This document shows positions 24,986 to 36,615 of a DNA stretch of 64,000 nucleotides, piece by piece. The stretch is taken from positions 126,001-190,000 of the forward strand of contig JAQFVV010006636.1 in assembly GCA_028023455.1 (NCBI GenBank), in the 5' to 3' direction. The position numbers and the translations under genes are program-made. Source of the DNA: Epiperipatus broadwayi. Lineage: Eukaryota > Onychophora > Udeonychophora > Euonychophora > Peripatidae. The notes beneath the pieces were generated by a model that worked only from the letters and a program-made list of their open reading frames with translations, was not told the origin of the DNA and made no database searches. Position 1 is the stretch's first letter; each line of letters begins with the position of its first letter.

Positions 24986-25718
24986 ATAAGAGCACCAAAC
25001 TCTCCATACAATATCACCATCAACTGTAAGCCTTCATAATCAATGGATGCAGAAAGGTTTGTGCATAGTGCTTACTCATCCAACATCTCCAGTAGTTTGT
25101 ACCTTAAGCCAATAGACATCACATGATCACCATTTCTTATGCTTGCTTATAACTGCTATTAAAACAGGCAAAACCCTCCATACAGTATTGCCACTCAATC
25201 CAAGACAGAGTAATCAGTAGATGCCAGAAAGCTTATGCATAAAATCCCCATCTGGTGCCTACTAGTCTGGAGATATTGTATGAGTAGGTACTAGATGGGA
25301 ATTTTATGCACAATCCTTCTGGAATTCACTAATTACTTTGGCTTGCACTGATTGGTACCACTATATGGAGAGTTTTGCCTGTTTTTTTTTAGTTTCTACC
25401 TTGTGACTTTCATCAGTGATTAGCTTTGGCTTTGAAAGCACTAGATTTATAGTTAATCAAATAGTCATAAGTAGATGCTGGAGGGTTGTATTAGATCCTA
25501 AGATCTAGGTGCAGTGCTGTCACATCTAAGGCTCTTCACTTATAAAAGTCACAAGCTAGAAAGTCTGGTGATGTTGGATGAATAGGCATGCTCAAACCTT
25601 CATGTATCCATTGATTATGAAGACTTTCAACTTGGTGGTACCACTATATGGAAAGTTTGGTACTTTTATTAACAACATGCAAGCATATGAAATGGTGATC
25701 ATATGATGACTTGATGGC
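24986..25718 (+). mobile_element. Family A element (outer), interrupted by a younger copy
   Basis: The left arm starts AATAAGAGCACCAAACTCTCC and the right arm ends with its mirror GGAAAGTTTGGTACTTTTATT, followed by the outer segment with GGTGATCATATGATGAC. Flanking CTTAACACATTTTA (24972-24985) and CTTTACATATTTTA (25719-25732) match at 12 of 14 positions and look like an old target duplication. A second family A element (25106-25389) sits inside the left arm's hammerhead motif, splitting it. The right-arm motif near 25510-25550 is decayed (CUUAUAA). Confidence 0.75.
25106..25389 (-). mobile_element. Family A element (inner, nested), 13-bp target duplication
   Basis: It begins AAGCCAATAGACATCACATG and ends GTTTTGCCTGTTTTTTTTT. 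The arms mirror each other but most of the centre, including both hammerhead cores, is deleted. TAGTTTGTACCTT (25093-25105) and TAGTTTCTACCTT (25390-25402) flank it, identical at 12 of 13 positions. This fixes both true ends of the family: an outer segment at one end only, and a GCCT(G)-T run or its complement at the other. Confidence 0.8.
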
Positions 25719-25732
25719 CTTTACATATTTTA

Positions 25733-26779
25733 TAATATGCAATCAGCAATTTTTCTGTCCCAGAGCAGCTACCAATCACATAAAAAATAAAGAAATTTGT
25801 AAATATATTTTATGATATATCTGACAGTGCCTATGTGATGATATTTATCAATAATATTTCTTTAATTTATATTGAAAGCATATACATTTATATTCTTCCC
25901 TCATTATCTTTTTTGTAGAGTATATCAGTAACAAAATGTTTTTCAAACATAATGCTAAAAGTTTTACAAAATTTTAGAATATAATTAAAGTTGCTACTAA
26001 CTTAAAACCATCAAAACAATTAGAAAGATCCTAATTTCTTGATAATAACACCACTAACACATTTTGATAAAAGAAAAAGTTATTGGAAAAAAATAATGGC
26101 GCTCAGAACATATTTAATAGCAATGAAAGTCAGAGATTTGCTATTTATTTAATTTTAAAAATAAAAACACAGTGCAGTTATGTTTTTCTTATCCTTATTG
26201 TTTCAGTGAATGAATAAAAGACTACACCCTTGGTAAAATATATGTAAATATGTCCCCTCAATTTATTATTAGTATTATTAATTTTAATAAATGTATTTAT
26301 ACTATAATCTTAATTTATGTATGCATATTATGTCTATAAAAAGTGTCTTTATTTTATATGTTGAGAAATACTATAAACTTGCAGTTCAATAAACAATATG
26401 TTTTTATTCTAATCAAAGTTTATCACAAAACAAGAGCTCTTGTAGATGATGTGTGTTACTGTGACTTGGAATAAAGTATAACATATATCACAACTTCACT
26501 GCATTAACTATTTCAAAAAATTCCTAATACTTTTTTTAGAAAAAAAAAATATAACTATGTACATCAAAAAACATAATTTATTTCTTTATTTAATGTGCAC
26601 ATCCATGGCATTAACCCAATTATAGATTGCATGGTGAATTAGCTGACATTACAAATATATACTGGCACTAAACAAATATATAAAATAATAGAAACAAAGT
26701 AGAAAAAGAAAATGAACAAATAAGTTAAAAGTTAATATATCAAGTGGACCTAAAGATATAAATTTTATAAGATGGCTCT
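25733..26779. other. No gene seen
   Basis: AT-rich sequence between the nested elements and the 3' end of a LINE relic. Part of it may be that LINE's untranslated tail. Confidence 0.4.
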
Positions 26780-29490
26780 AGTAAAATGTTTGAAATCTAA
26801 ATAAAACAAGTCCTTACTTGAAGAGCCTTATTATAAGTTCTGGATAAACAGATTAAAGGAAATAATTTTTGTATATTAGACCTACAAATTTTAAGTTCAA
26901 AAATATTGTGAGTATGATTATCATATATTATAATGCTCTGTTTTGATAGTTAAAGCATATAGCAACTTACGCATAGAAATATTATGGGAAATAATTTTAT
27001 CCAAAAATTTAAGATCTCTTGTTTGTTTGTCTTAACATTAATATGATATACTGATCTTTATTTAAATTACTGAATTTAAAAATTCATCAAAACCATTGTG
27101 AATTTTGATGCCATGTGTTTTGGAATGAGGATTTTATATAATTGATCTAGACTCCAAGATGGGGAGTACCAATGTTCTAAAAAGTTTGATTTTTGTGATT
27201 TGATTAAATACTTTTCTATATCTATAAAGAGCTCCTATACATTTGAGAGTTTTGTTTACCATAAAATCAGTGTGATGACATTATTGAAAAATATTGTTCC
27301 TAAATCTGATGTTCATTTGTTGTGATCTTACAGCCATAGTTACAATAAGAAAATGTTGCAATTTCAGATTCCCTAGAGTAAGAGACAATGAAGCTTTTGT
27401 CCATATTTAGTTTATATGATTATTTCATATCATTTCAAGAAATACCTATATTTTTTGAAGTAAAAAATATAGTTACTAATAGTAACAGATTGCTCTGAAA
27501 AATTTGAAAATTATCTGCATAATATAGAAGGTATGAGAATTTAATATAATTTTTGAAATGATCAGTATATACATTAAACACTAATCATGCAAAAACATTG
27601 TCTTGATGCAAACAACAATATGGTGATAAAAAAATTATTCTTGAACATAACATAAGCATTCTGTCTTTAAGAAAAGAGACAAACTAATTAATTAAGCTTT
27701 TGGAAAAACTTATTCTCTAAAGCTTCTAAGAAAAATTTTATGATTAACTCTTTCAAAAGCTTTAAATGTATTAAAATAAATAACATACAACATGATTTAT
27801 TCTCATTTGAATTGTAAATATGACTAAAAATAGTTAGCAGTTTTGTTTCAATGGACCTATTAGGTAAAAGGTCAGGTTGCTCTGGTGACAAAATCTTGTT
27901 GGCAGCAAAAATAATCTTATTGTATAAGCATCAGGCAGCAGGGTGTAGAACTGAAATAGGCCTATAGTCACTTACTGAATTTCTAGATCCTTTACCTAAA
28001 AATAGATAGAACTTTAGCAAGTTTAAGGGATATAGGAAAAACACTACTTATTAGAGAGAAATTAAAAATGTGCAAAAGAAAAGCAATATATTAGCACGTC
28101 TTTTGTACATAATAGCTGGAATATTGCCAAGTTCCATATTAGAATGTAATTTGTGCTACTTAATAGCAAAAATAATGTCAGCTTCAATTAAAAGACTAAA
28201 TGCAAACTTTTCACCAATTAGATTATTTGCAAATAGGTCTGTAAAAGATTTTGATTGTTTAACTAGTTCTAAGAAATAATGAGAAAAACCAACTGCAATT
28301 GGTTTTCAATTGATATTACTTTGTAATTATCTTTTAGTATTACCTAAATCTTTGACCAAAGACCAAAATTGCTTAGAATTATCAATTGTTGAAAATCTCA
28401 ATGATATATAACATTGGATAATCTTTTATAACTAACAAAATTGTTATAATAAATTACTGCTGATGGTGAAATAATTTCATTTTAATAATTTATTTAAGAG
28501 TGTTGAAAACCAAATAGGAAAACGATTAATTAAAAAAATCTTACGAATAAATTTGTCGATTAGCGCTTTTCGATGAATGTTCAAAAAACTTCATTCAATA
28601 ATTTTTAGAGTAAGAATATAATCTTTTCCGATTAAAGTGAGAAAATTCTAAATAAAAATCCAACTATTTTTCCTTTTTTTGTAGTTTTTTTTTTATATAA
28701 TTCTGAAAGAATGCGTTCTATTAAATTGAACATTAATATAAAATTCTAAGAAAGAATGATGTAAATCAATAAAAAAAAAAAAAAGTGGTAGTTAAACATT
28801 CAAAATTAGAAAAAATTCTAAGAATATAGTCAGTTCAGTTTTTTGAAATTAGTGTAAGGATTAAATTGTTTTATTTATTTAATAAATTATAAAATGGAAT
28901 TATTTTCAATGTTGTCGGTGTTATATCAATACACATCACATGATCACCATTCTTCAGGCTTACTCCAGATGTTTACAGAGATGCAAAATTCTCTATACAG
29001 TAGCACCACTCAATGCAAGCCATAGTAATCAATGGATGCAGAATTCAAGACTTTCACTGATGAAAGCCATAAGCTAAAGCTACTCTGGGAATGTTGAATC
29101 AGGAGCCACTAGATAGAGATTTTATGCACAAACCTTCCTGCATCCATTGATTACTTTGCCTTGCACTGAGTGGTGCTACTGTATGGAAAGTTTTGCCTCT
29201 CTGTAATGTTTTAAGTTAATGTGAGATTAAATGAATTGGGAATATTAAAGTCACCAATAGTGACAATACATAATTTGTATTTGATGAAAAATTTTTCAAA
29301 AACACAAAGTAAAGTCATCTAGAGGCAATATCAGAGGTCTATCTGTTCAAAGTATTTTAAATCTTTTATCCATAAAAATATCATCTAGAATCTGATATTA
29401 AAGCATGTTTCTAAGATTTAAAATAATATCAGAGTTTCAGAATTGAATAACTGCTTAATTGTTGCAGTCCTAGTTGTCATTCCATGACTT
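26780..29490 (-). pseudogene. Old non-LTR retrotransposon (CR1/L2-like) ORF2 relic
   Basis: Minus-strand fragments appear in the expected order of an APE-type LINE. They are an endonuclease piece with IGDFNIPNSF (about 29240-29270), an inter-domain piece with KQFWSLVKDLG (about 28340-28400), and RT start SDYRPISVLHP (about 27930-27970). RT then continues with LSPEQPDLLPNRSIET and FSHIYNSNE (27790-27891), a YADN box in place of YADD (about 27510-27530), and a C-terminal CRSNIQKLFPL segment (about 26860-26890). Many stops and frameshifts make it long dead. A family A element (28930-29200) splits it. The clade is judged from motif style only. Confidence 0.7.
28930..29200 (-). mobile_element. Family A element inserted in LINE relic
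   Basis: The outer segment (ACACATCACATGATCACC) is on the left, followed by a left arm, a shortened centre and a right arm ending GTTTTGCCTCT. The hammerhead on the plus strand near 29050-29095 keeps CUGAUGA and stem II AGC/GCU, but the GAAAC box is mutated. Confidence 0.75.
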
Positions 29491-29786
29491 TTTATAAAAA
29501 ATAAGGAAATGCAAACACAATAACAAAAAATATAGAATAATAAATAATAATTAAAAAAAAGGACAAAAGATAAAATTAATAAAGAATTGTATTGGCAAAA
29601 GAAATTTATCAGGAAGTAATAATAAACCAGTAATAAGTATAAAAAAATTCAATGTAAAAGAGCAAGATCATAAACAAGTAGAAATAGTTTCCAATGGTTA
29701 CATTTGGCAATCGAGACAAAAATACTACTAATATTAGAATTCAACATGTTAATCTTAATACATATGAAAAGTTACCATTATTAAAA
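29491..29786. other. No gene seen
   Basis: AT-rich, possibly the 5' remainder of the LINE relic, but no motif supports that. Confidence 0.4.
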
Positions 29787-30299
29787 TGTACAGAGGCAAA
29801 ACTCTCCATACAGTAGTGTAGTGTCATTCAGTGCAAGTCAGAGTTATCAACAGATGCAGGAAGATTTGTTGCATAAAATTCCCATACATTCATTCAATAT
29901 CACCAGACTAATTTTTAGCTTGTGGCTTTCATCACCAAAAAGTATGAATGCTGAACTGAGTTTAGATCTATATGACTATACAAGCTAATGAGCTTAGCTT
30001 GAAGTTTTTTGGGTTTTCGTTTTAGACTCAAAGCTTTATAGCTAGTTAAAAAGTAAAAGGTGGCTACTGGATGGTTGTATTAGATCCTAAGATCTAAGTG
30101 CAGCACTCTCAGATCCAAGGCTGCTTACTGATAAAAGTCACAAAATAGAGACTAAATTGTGGTTATTGGATGAAAAGGCACTAGATAAGGATTTTATGCA
30201 CAAACTTTCCTACATCCATTGATTACTCTGGCTTTCACTGAGTAATGCTACTGTATGGAGAGTTTTTCCTTTGTGGTGATCATGTGATGTTTGATGGTT
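29787..30299 (+). mobile_element. Family A element, copy with loop
   Basis: Left arm AGGCAAAACTCTCCATACAG, then a loop containing TGAACTGAGTTTAG and CAAGCTAATGAGC, a right arm with GATCCTAAGATCTAAGTGC, and an outer end GGTGATCATGTGATG. Flanking CATTATTAAAA (29776-29786) and CATTATTAGAA (30300-30310) suggest the target duplication. Both hammerhead motifs have core mutations. Confidence 0.75.
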
Positions 30300-30640
30300 C
30301 ATTATTAGAACATCTATAAGGAAACAGACTCTCAAATCTAAGTCCAACAATATCTTTGGAATCATTTTGTCCAAATTTAGAAGACTAATTAGTAAACATT
30401 TTATTATAAAATCTATTTGAATTTTATATAGAATTATGGGTTAAACTATATATATATATGCTTTAAGTTATGCTCCAAGTATCAGGTAATCTAATTGATA
30501 ATTAGCTATTAGAAAATTGATGAGAGATAACTGATAGATTATACAATTTTATTTTGTAAAGTTTCAACCTTTGTTTTGATTTGAGATCAGTATCATTAAG
30601 GCAACATTATTGGAATCTACAAAATACCAGAAGTGGTCTT
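30300..30640. other. No gene seen
   Basis: Short AT-rich spacer between two family A elements. Confidence 0.5.
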
Positions 30641-30848
30641 CATTGAAGCAAAACTTTTCATACAGTAGCACCACTCAGTACAAGCCAGAGTAATAAATAG
30701 ATATAGGAAGATTTGTGTATAAAATCCCTATCTAGTGCCTACTCATCCAATTTCTCCAGACTAGTTTCTAGCTTGTGGCTTTCATCAGTGAAGTGTTTCA
30801 CCTCTGTGAAAAACAATTGTGTAAGCATAAAGAATGGTGATCACGTGA
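30641..30848 (+). mobile_element. Family A element, single arm, 12-bp target duplication
   Basis: Only one arm plus the outer segment (AAAGAATGGTGATCACGTGA) is present. Flanks AGAAGTGGTCTT (30629-30640) and AGAAGTGCTCTT (30849-30860) differ at one base. A one-arm unit with its own target duplication shows that the foldback is not required for insertion. Confidence 0.75.
30754..30793 (-). ncRNA. Hammerhead ribozyme-like motif with covarying stems (family A)
   Basis: Minus-strand order: stem I CUUCA, CUGAUGA, A, stem II AGC-CACAA-GCU, A, GAAA, AC-UA-GU, C17, stem I UGGAG. The core is complete. Relative to the 63-104 copy, stem II changed GGC/GCC to AGC/GCU and stem I changed one C-G to U-A, both keeping pairing. 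Confidence 0.6.
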
Positions 30849-30860
30849 AGAAGTGCTCTT

Positions 30861-31595
30861 AGTATGAACTATATTTGAAGTGAAACTAGAAGGTCACCAT
30901 TAATAAGATACATTACGGTTTTTCTTATTTTGGAAAAGTTGCGATTTATACGTAAAGTTTTTTTTTTTTTGGTACAGTGTTTTTTTTTTTTGTTAATGTG
31001 TTGTCAGAGAAATAAAACATCTCTATTACTTGTTTCAAAATTAAAATCTTTTTTATTCCAGGGTCATAACCGGTTTTGTTTATCTTAACAAAGAATTTTA
31101 ATTTTATTAATGGATATGCATCAGTATAAGTAATAGTAATAAACTTTTGGAAATCGGGTATGAATTTATCAATCTTATCATTATGATGAATCGTCTTTAT
31201 AAATAGAAAATAAGAATGGAATGTATTGAAAGACTATTGTACTTGAAATTATTTTTTATTTCAGATTATTTATTTACAAAATGAATTAATTTTTTAATGA
31301 ATAAAATGATACATTTAATTATAAATGTTTAGTATGTATCCCTTATAATAAATTAGAATATTTATTTTTAAAAAAATATCCAGAATTAAGAAATAGATTT
31401 TGGAGATTCTATTAACATCTTTTAATTAAGATTGAAAGGAAATTATATGTATTAAATTATAAGAAGGTAGAGACAAATGGATTCACAACCTAAAAACTTT
31501 TGCAGAAGAGCAGTGGAAAATGAGGACATTATTTTATTTGTGATAATATTACATTTAAATAGTTGATTATTGATATTAGGGAGAGGTTTCAAGGG
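30861..31595. other. No gene seen
   Basis: AT-rich, with two poly-T runs near 30960-31000. Confidence 0.5.
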
Positions 31596-32075
31596 CAAGG
31601 GTCGGCAAACTGCCAGTGAATCAAATACGATTCTTTGATTGCCTCTTTGATCCCACTCTTGTAGCTCTTTTTATCATGATAAACATAAACATATTTTTAT
31701 TTCCTCATCATTTGTAAATAAATATTTCGATGACTCTCAGAGAGAAAAAATGTGGTGTTTCTTGAATTTAGTATTATTATAGGGTAGTCCAGTATTTACC
31801 TTGCTATGACATAATTAGCCTGAGGGCACACAACTGTAATTATCCGATATTTGTGAATAAATCAAACTATCAAAATGATTTTTTTAAGAAAATTTTTATT
31901 TTCGATCGAATGTACACAGATTCTATTACGTTCTATTATTAGAATAAATGTTAAAATATATCCACAGCCATTCAGAAATTCATATTTTTTATCACTTTCT
32001 TTGTAGCTCTTTAACGGTTTGAGGGAAAGGAAGATTTAACAAAATATCTCCTGTTAAAAAGTTTGACAATCCCTG
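31596..32075. mobile_element. Probable non-autonomous hAT element
   Basis: The ends CAAGGGTCGGCAAACT and AGTTTGACAATCCCTG form imperfect terminal inverted repeats (11 of 16) of the hAT type (CAGGGNTNNNCAAACT). GTAGCTCTTT occurs inside near both ends (31659 and 32005), as in many hAT relatives. An 8-bp target duplication is not visible, so the copy is old or the ends are off by a few bases. Confidence 0.55.
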
Positions 32076-32518
32076 CTCTAGAGTATTACAGTAATTATCT
32101 TAATTAAACCAGAAAATAACTGAGAACAATGTTAATTTTGAGAGAAAACAACTATATAGATTATATATTTCATTAATTTAGAAACAGAATATGTATATCA
32201 GGTAATGTTTTTTTTTTCCCATTTTCCATCAGCAAAGAATTAATGTACATAATAAAAAGCAATAAGCCTAGAAGACATCCATACATAACGTTGAAATGTA
32301 ATTTCCGGTTACGAGTATTTACTTATTAATAAGCAAAGTAAGTCTATATAGCAGAAGTAAAGGGATACTATGTGGATATAATAATTTTAAAAAATTTACT
32401 CACAGGAACTAAGTCAATTGCAACGGCATTGTCTAATCGAACTGTAAATGATTTTTTTGTTACCTAGTCAATATATTTTATAAACGTTACAGCTAGAGAA
32501 GAACCGCTAATTTTATCA
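32076..32518. other. No gene seen
   Basis: Unassigned sequence up to the assembly gap. Confidence 0.5.
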
Positions 32519-33018
32519 NNNNNNNNNNNNNNNNNNNNNNNNNNNNNNNNNNNNNNNNNNNNNNNNNNNNNNNNNNNNNNNNNNNNNNNNNNNNNNNNNN
32601 NNNNNNNNNNNNNNNNNNNNNNNNNNNNNNNNNNNNNNNNNNNNNNNNNNNNNNNNNNNNNNNNNNNNNNNNNNNNNNNNNNNNNNNNNNNNNNNNNNNN
32701 NNNNNNNNNNNNNNNNNNNNNNNNNNNNNNNNNNNNNNNNNNNNNNNNNNNNNNNNNNNNNNNNNNNNNNNNNNNNNNNNNNNNNNNNNNNNNNNNNNNN
32801 NNNNNNNNNNNNNNNNNNNNNNNNNNNNNNNNNNNNNNNNNNNNNNNNNNNNNNNNNNNNNNNNNNNNNNNNNNNNNNNNNNNNNNNNNNNNNNNNNNNN
32901 NNNNNNNNNNNNNNNNNNNNNNNNNNNNNNNNNNNNNNNNNNNNNNNNNNNNNNNNNNNNNNNNNNNNNNNNNNNNNNNNNNNNNNNNNNNNNNNNNNNN
33001 NNNNNNNNNNNNNNNNNN
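32519..33018. other. Assembly gap (500 N)
   Basis: Exactly 500 N, a conventional unknown-length gap. The 14 bases before it (32505-32518) are repeated exactly after it (33019-33032), so the two contigs probably overlap and no sequence may be missing. Confidence 0.95.
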
Positions 33019-33032
33019 CGCTAATTTTATCA

Positions 33033-34227
33033 TTGGTTGTATCAGATAAAAATCAAATCTTTTAATTGGCCAACTCATAAACTGAAGACAAAGCCTATTG
33101 TTAAAACATATTCGCCTATAATATTAAATTCAACTCAGATACGTTTATAAAAAGTATATAATTAATTTTTCAGGTCATGAAGAAAACGAAAGTTCTTTCA
33201 AAAATAAATTGCTATTTATTTATTCTAAGATATTCAATATCGGCAACATAAAAGTTATAATGTAAACAAAAAGATCGACTTTTACGTTATAGAAAAGTAA
33301 ATATTTCTTTTTATTACAACTTCAATATTTTTACTAAAATCTTCAATATTTTTCGAAAATAATTTTGTTTTTTTATTATTCTCTCTGAAAATTATGTTTA
33401 ATTTCCATAAATATTATTTAATAATAATTTAAATCGTATTCGAAATGAAAATCTCAGCGTTTTTCTTTATTTTCTTTGATCAGGCAGTTTCTTTGTTCTT
33501 TCCAGCCAATCAGAATGTCTTTTTCGGCTGAGAGCATGCTAAGAACCAATCACAAATAATGTTCCTTCTTTGTTTAGGTTTAAAATGCGTTTTTTTCTAT
33601 TTTTTACTTCTAAAATAAATCGGAAGATGTCACCATCGTACAGAACTTTTAAAAACGAATTCAATACATGTTTAACGAATATTTTCGTATAAAAACTGGC
33701 TGAGTTAGAGTGATTTCGTAGAAAACAGTCTTTTGGTTAGAGATTGTTGAATGAATTTTATCTTTTATCACAGCTTATTTTTTTATAAGTAAATGTTACA
33801 TTGAAATAAATCTCAATTTTTTGATGGAAAGAAAATAATATTTTTTTCCCCAAAAGAAATAATCATTAAAACTCATTAGAATTGATCAATAGTATATATT
33901 TTAGTAGAGAGAAAATTTAATATATGAGATTGAGAATTACAGGTTTATAACAAGATATGTTTTGCCTTATGTGAATTAACCAGAAATGCAATCTCATCAT
34001 TATTTTCAGAATGATCAAAGGAGAAAGGTAGAAAACTCAGAATAAGAGATGATTACCACTGAAAATAGCGAAGAAACTAAGCGCCTAAAGCATATAACTC
34101 TTAAACCAGTTTAAGTTGTTAATCAAAACATATTTTGAACTGTTTAGTAAAAAGAAAATAAAAATTAGAAGTTGTTTGTTGGTATTTCTAAAAAAAACTA
34201 GAATAGATTAATAAAAAGTTAGATGCA
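33033..34227. other. No gene seen; paired CCAAT boxes
   Basis: Mostly AT-rich. A less AT-rich patch at about 33480-33560 holds two CCAAT boxes, listed separately. Confidence 0.45.
33501..33555 (+). promoter_or_regulatory. Candidate promoter patch with two CCAAT boxes
   Basis: AGCCAATCAGA (33504) and AACCAATCACA (33544) fit the NF-Y consensus in the same orientation, 40 bp apart. No gene start is visible downstream, so this is weak. Confidence 0.2.
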
Positions 34228-34501
34228 AAACTCTCCATACAGTAGTGCCACTCAGTGCAAGCCAGAGTAATCAGTGGATTCAAGAAGGCTTATGCATAAA
34301 TCCCTATCTAGTATCTACTTATCCAATATCCCCAGACTAGTTCCTCACTTCTGGCTTTCATCAGTGAAAAAGCACTAGATAGGGATTTTATGCACAAACC
34401 TTCTTGCATCCATTGATTATTTTGGCTTGCACTGGGTGGTGCTATTGTGTTAACATCTTGTGTAAGCATAAAGAATGGTAATCATGTCATGTTTAATGGT
34501 T
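34228..34501 (+). mobile_element. Family A element, short form, 16-bp target duplication
   Basis: TAAAAAGTTAGATGCA (34212-34227) and TAAAAAGTCAGATGCA (34502-34517) flank it, 15 of 16 identical. The left arm runs from AAACTCTCCATACAG to CATCAGTGA and the right arm from GCACTAGATAGGG to GGGTGGTGC. The outer segment ends TGTTTAATGGT. The centre is deleted. The one hammerhead motif (34330-34370, minus) has a damaged stem II and GGAA instead of GAAA. Confidence 0.8.
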
Positions 34502-34517
34502 TAAAAAGTCAGATGCA

Positions 34518-36469
34518 TTGCTTTTTTTAAATTAAATTATACTTTAGCTTAAAAAATAAAAGAGATGGATAAAAAATGAAAAGCCAGTATTTTTAGATTA
34601 AAGTGCAAGAAATATAAGTATTGTAACAAACTACTAAAAGGTAATTTTGTGAAATGACTTATTAATAGTAACTATTATATCAAAAAAATACGAGCCTGTA
34701 GGCAATTTAGAATTAAAATATTAATCTTTGTAATATATATACATTCTCTTTTTAATCTAGCATACCAGATCCATGGAGTCATTTATCAAAATGATAAAAA
34801 AAATCATTAACAATAAACACAACTCCAGAACATGCTCAATTGCATACTACTAAGTCTTTTATTAAGAATGTTTTTATAATCTGCAATATATCTGCCTTCC
34901 TTTTTCCCTATCATTTAACTCATTACAGTATATAGTTAATGTTTTGAGAATAACAGTCATGTCCAGAATTGTTTTCATAACAAAAGAAAGCAGAATTAAG
35001 TTGAAGATAAGATTTTTTTATATATTGAAAATACCTGCCTAAAATGTAGATAAATTAGCATTAGTTCATTGTAATAAATGATTGAATTTCGCAAGGAGTT
35101 TACCAAAACCGAATACTTCTAATAGTCATTTAGACAATAACTCACTTGGTAATAGTAACTTTTAAAATTAATATTCAATTTAATGGTATATTCTTTTTAT
35201 TCAGTTTAATGTTAAAAAATAATAGGGACATTATTATTGCTGAAAAGTAAATCTTCAAATCTATAATATATAATAAGATTTATTAGCTCTTGACAAGTTT
35301 TTCTGAACATCCCTATTTGTGACCAGTTTCTAGCTTTTGGCTTTCTTCAGTAAGGTAATATATATTTATATTGTATATGTTTTTTTCTTTTGTAGAGGCA
35401 TAAAACAACTTATTGAATTTATTTTTCATTACTTTTAAATTATAATTATTAATTCATTCAAATCTCAAATTATTAATCTACTATATCATTTTACTATTAT
35501 ACTGTTTTTATAAATCAGACCAAATTTATTGCCTTTATCTTCTTTTATCCAAAAATAATAGCTCTCACATAACATCTATTTAAAATTATAAATTGCTGTT
35601 TTCCAATGACTTAATGATGTAGAATTAATATTCAATTTGAACATCTGAGCAACTCCTTTAATAACATTCTTTGTGTAAAAAATCAAAAGCCATTTTAATA
35701 TCAATAATCTCTATGCAAATATTTTTCCAACAAATTTTGCTTCAAATTTTAACCTACTTTTTAAATTCAACTGACAAATTTATATTTGGTAACTCTAAGT
35801 ATCCATATTAATTTCTTTTTGGGGGGATATTTATCCAAAATCTTAAATTTATTACATTTCTGTTACAAACTGTTATGGAAATTTTTACAGCTGATTAATT
35901 TTATTATTTGGCAAAGATAAAATCAGGTAGTGTGGAGGTTATTTAATACATCGTAAAAAGATAAAATCTTATTAATGTATTGTTTTAGTAATATTTAATT
36001 ATAACGTTTTGTTGAAGCCCATAAGGATTAAGATTTCAAACTCTGCCTGTTGAATTTTATTTAATACTGTATGAACTATATTCACATATACAGGTAAACA
36101 AATGCACTTTTCAACAATAAAAAAAAAGACTACTCTATTTGAAAACATAACCTGACTGTAACCAGGATTGGAACTGGTAAATAAAAAGACTTTACTAGTA
36201 AAACACTAAAGAGCTCTATTTTTGAAAAATGTATGTACATATATGTAGTTCCACTTCTATAGAAAAAATGATCTCTACTCTGTTGTGTTTTGCCACTTAA
36301 AGGTAACCCATTTATATGAACTATTTTATAAACTTTTAATCTTTCATTACCAACAAGTCAGTACTATTTATACTTTAATTGATATGATTTTATGTTTATG
36401 TTTTCAACTTTTATACTAAGGTTTTTTAGTACTTAAATATTATAAAACTTGATTTTGCCAGTGTATCTA
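34518..36469. other. No gene seen; dispersed repeat fragments
   Basis: About 34830-34990 resembles 58290-58430 (TCATTACAGTATATAGTT..TTTGAGAATAACA..GTCCAGAATTG), a diverged dispersed repeat. A hammerhead-like fragment lies at 35321-35355. The rest is unassigned. Confidence 0.4.
35321..35355 (-). ncRNA. Hammerhead-like fragment without stem I
   Basis: On the minus strand CUGAAGA, stem II AGC-CAAAA-GCU, GAAA and AC-UG-GU-C are intact, but the flanks do not pair into stem I. Probably a stray piece of a family A relative. Confidence 0.35.
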
Positions 36470-36615
36470 ATATCATATTAATATCATTTATATTTTTATT
36501 ACTTTTATACTGCTTTTTACAACCCACTATTGACAGTTTCCAAACTGTCAATAGTGGGAAGTAAAAAGCATTGTAAAAGTAATAAAGAACCAAAAATGAT
36601 ATTGATGTTATATGG
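36470..36615. repeat. Near-perfect palindrome
   Basis: CCCACTATTGACAGTTT (36523-36539) is separated by only CC from its exact reverse complement (36542-36558). Pairing continues outward over about 70 bp on each side with few mismatches (TGCTTTTTAC, ATTACTTTT, AATATCATT). The 75-codon frame across it is incidental. Confidence 0.85.

Noticed and set aside
32464-33078. A 204-codon minus-strand frame
   Set aside because: Most of it is the run of N; there is no real coding evidence.
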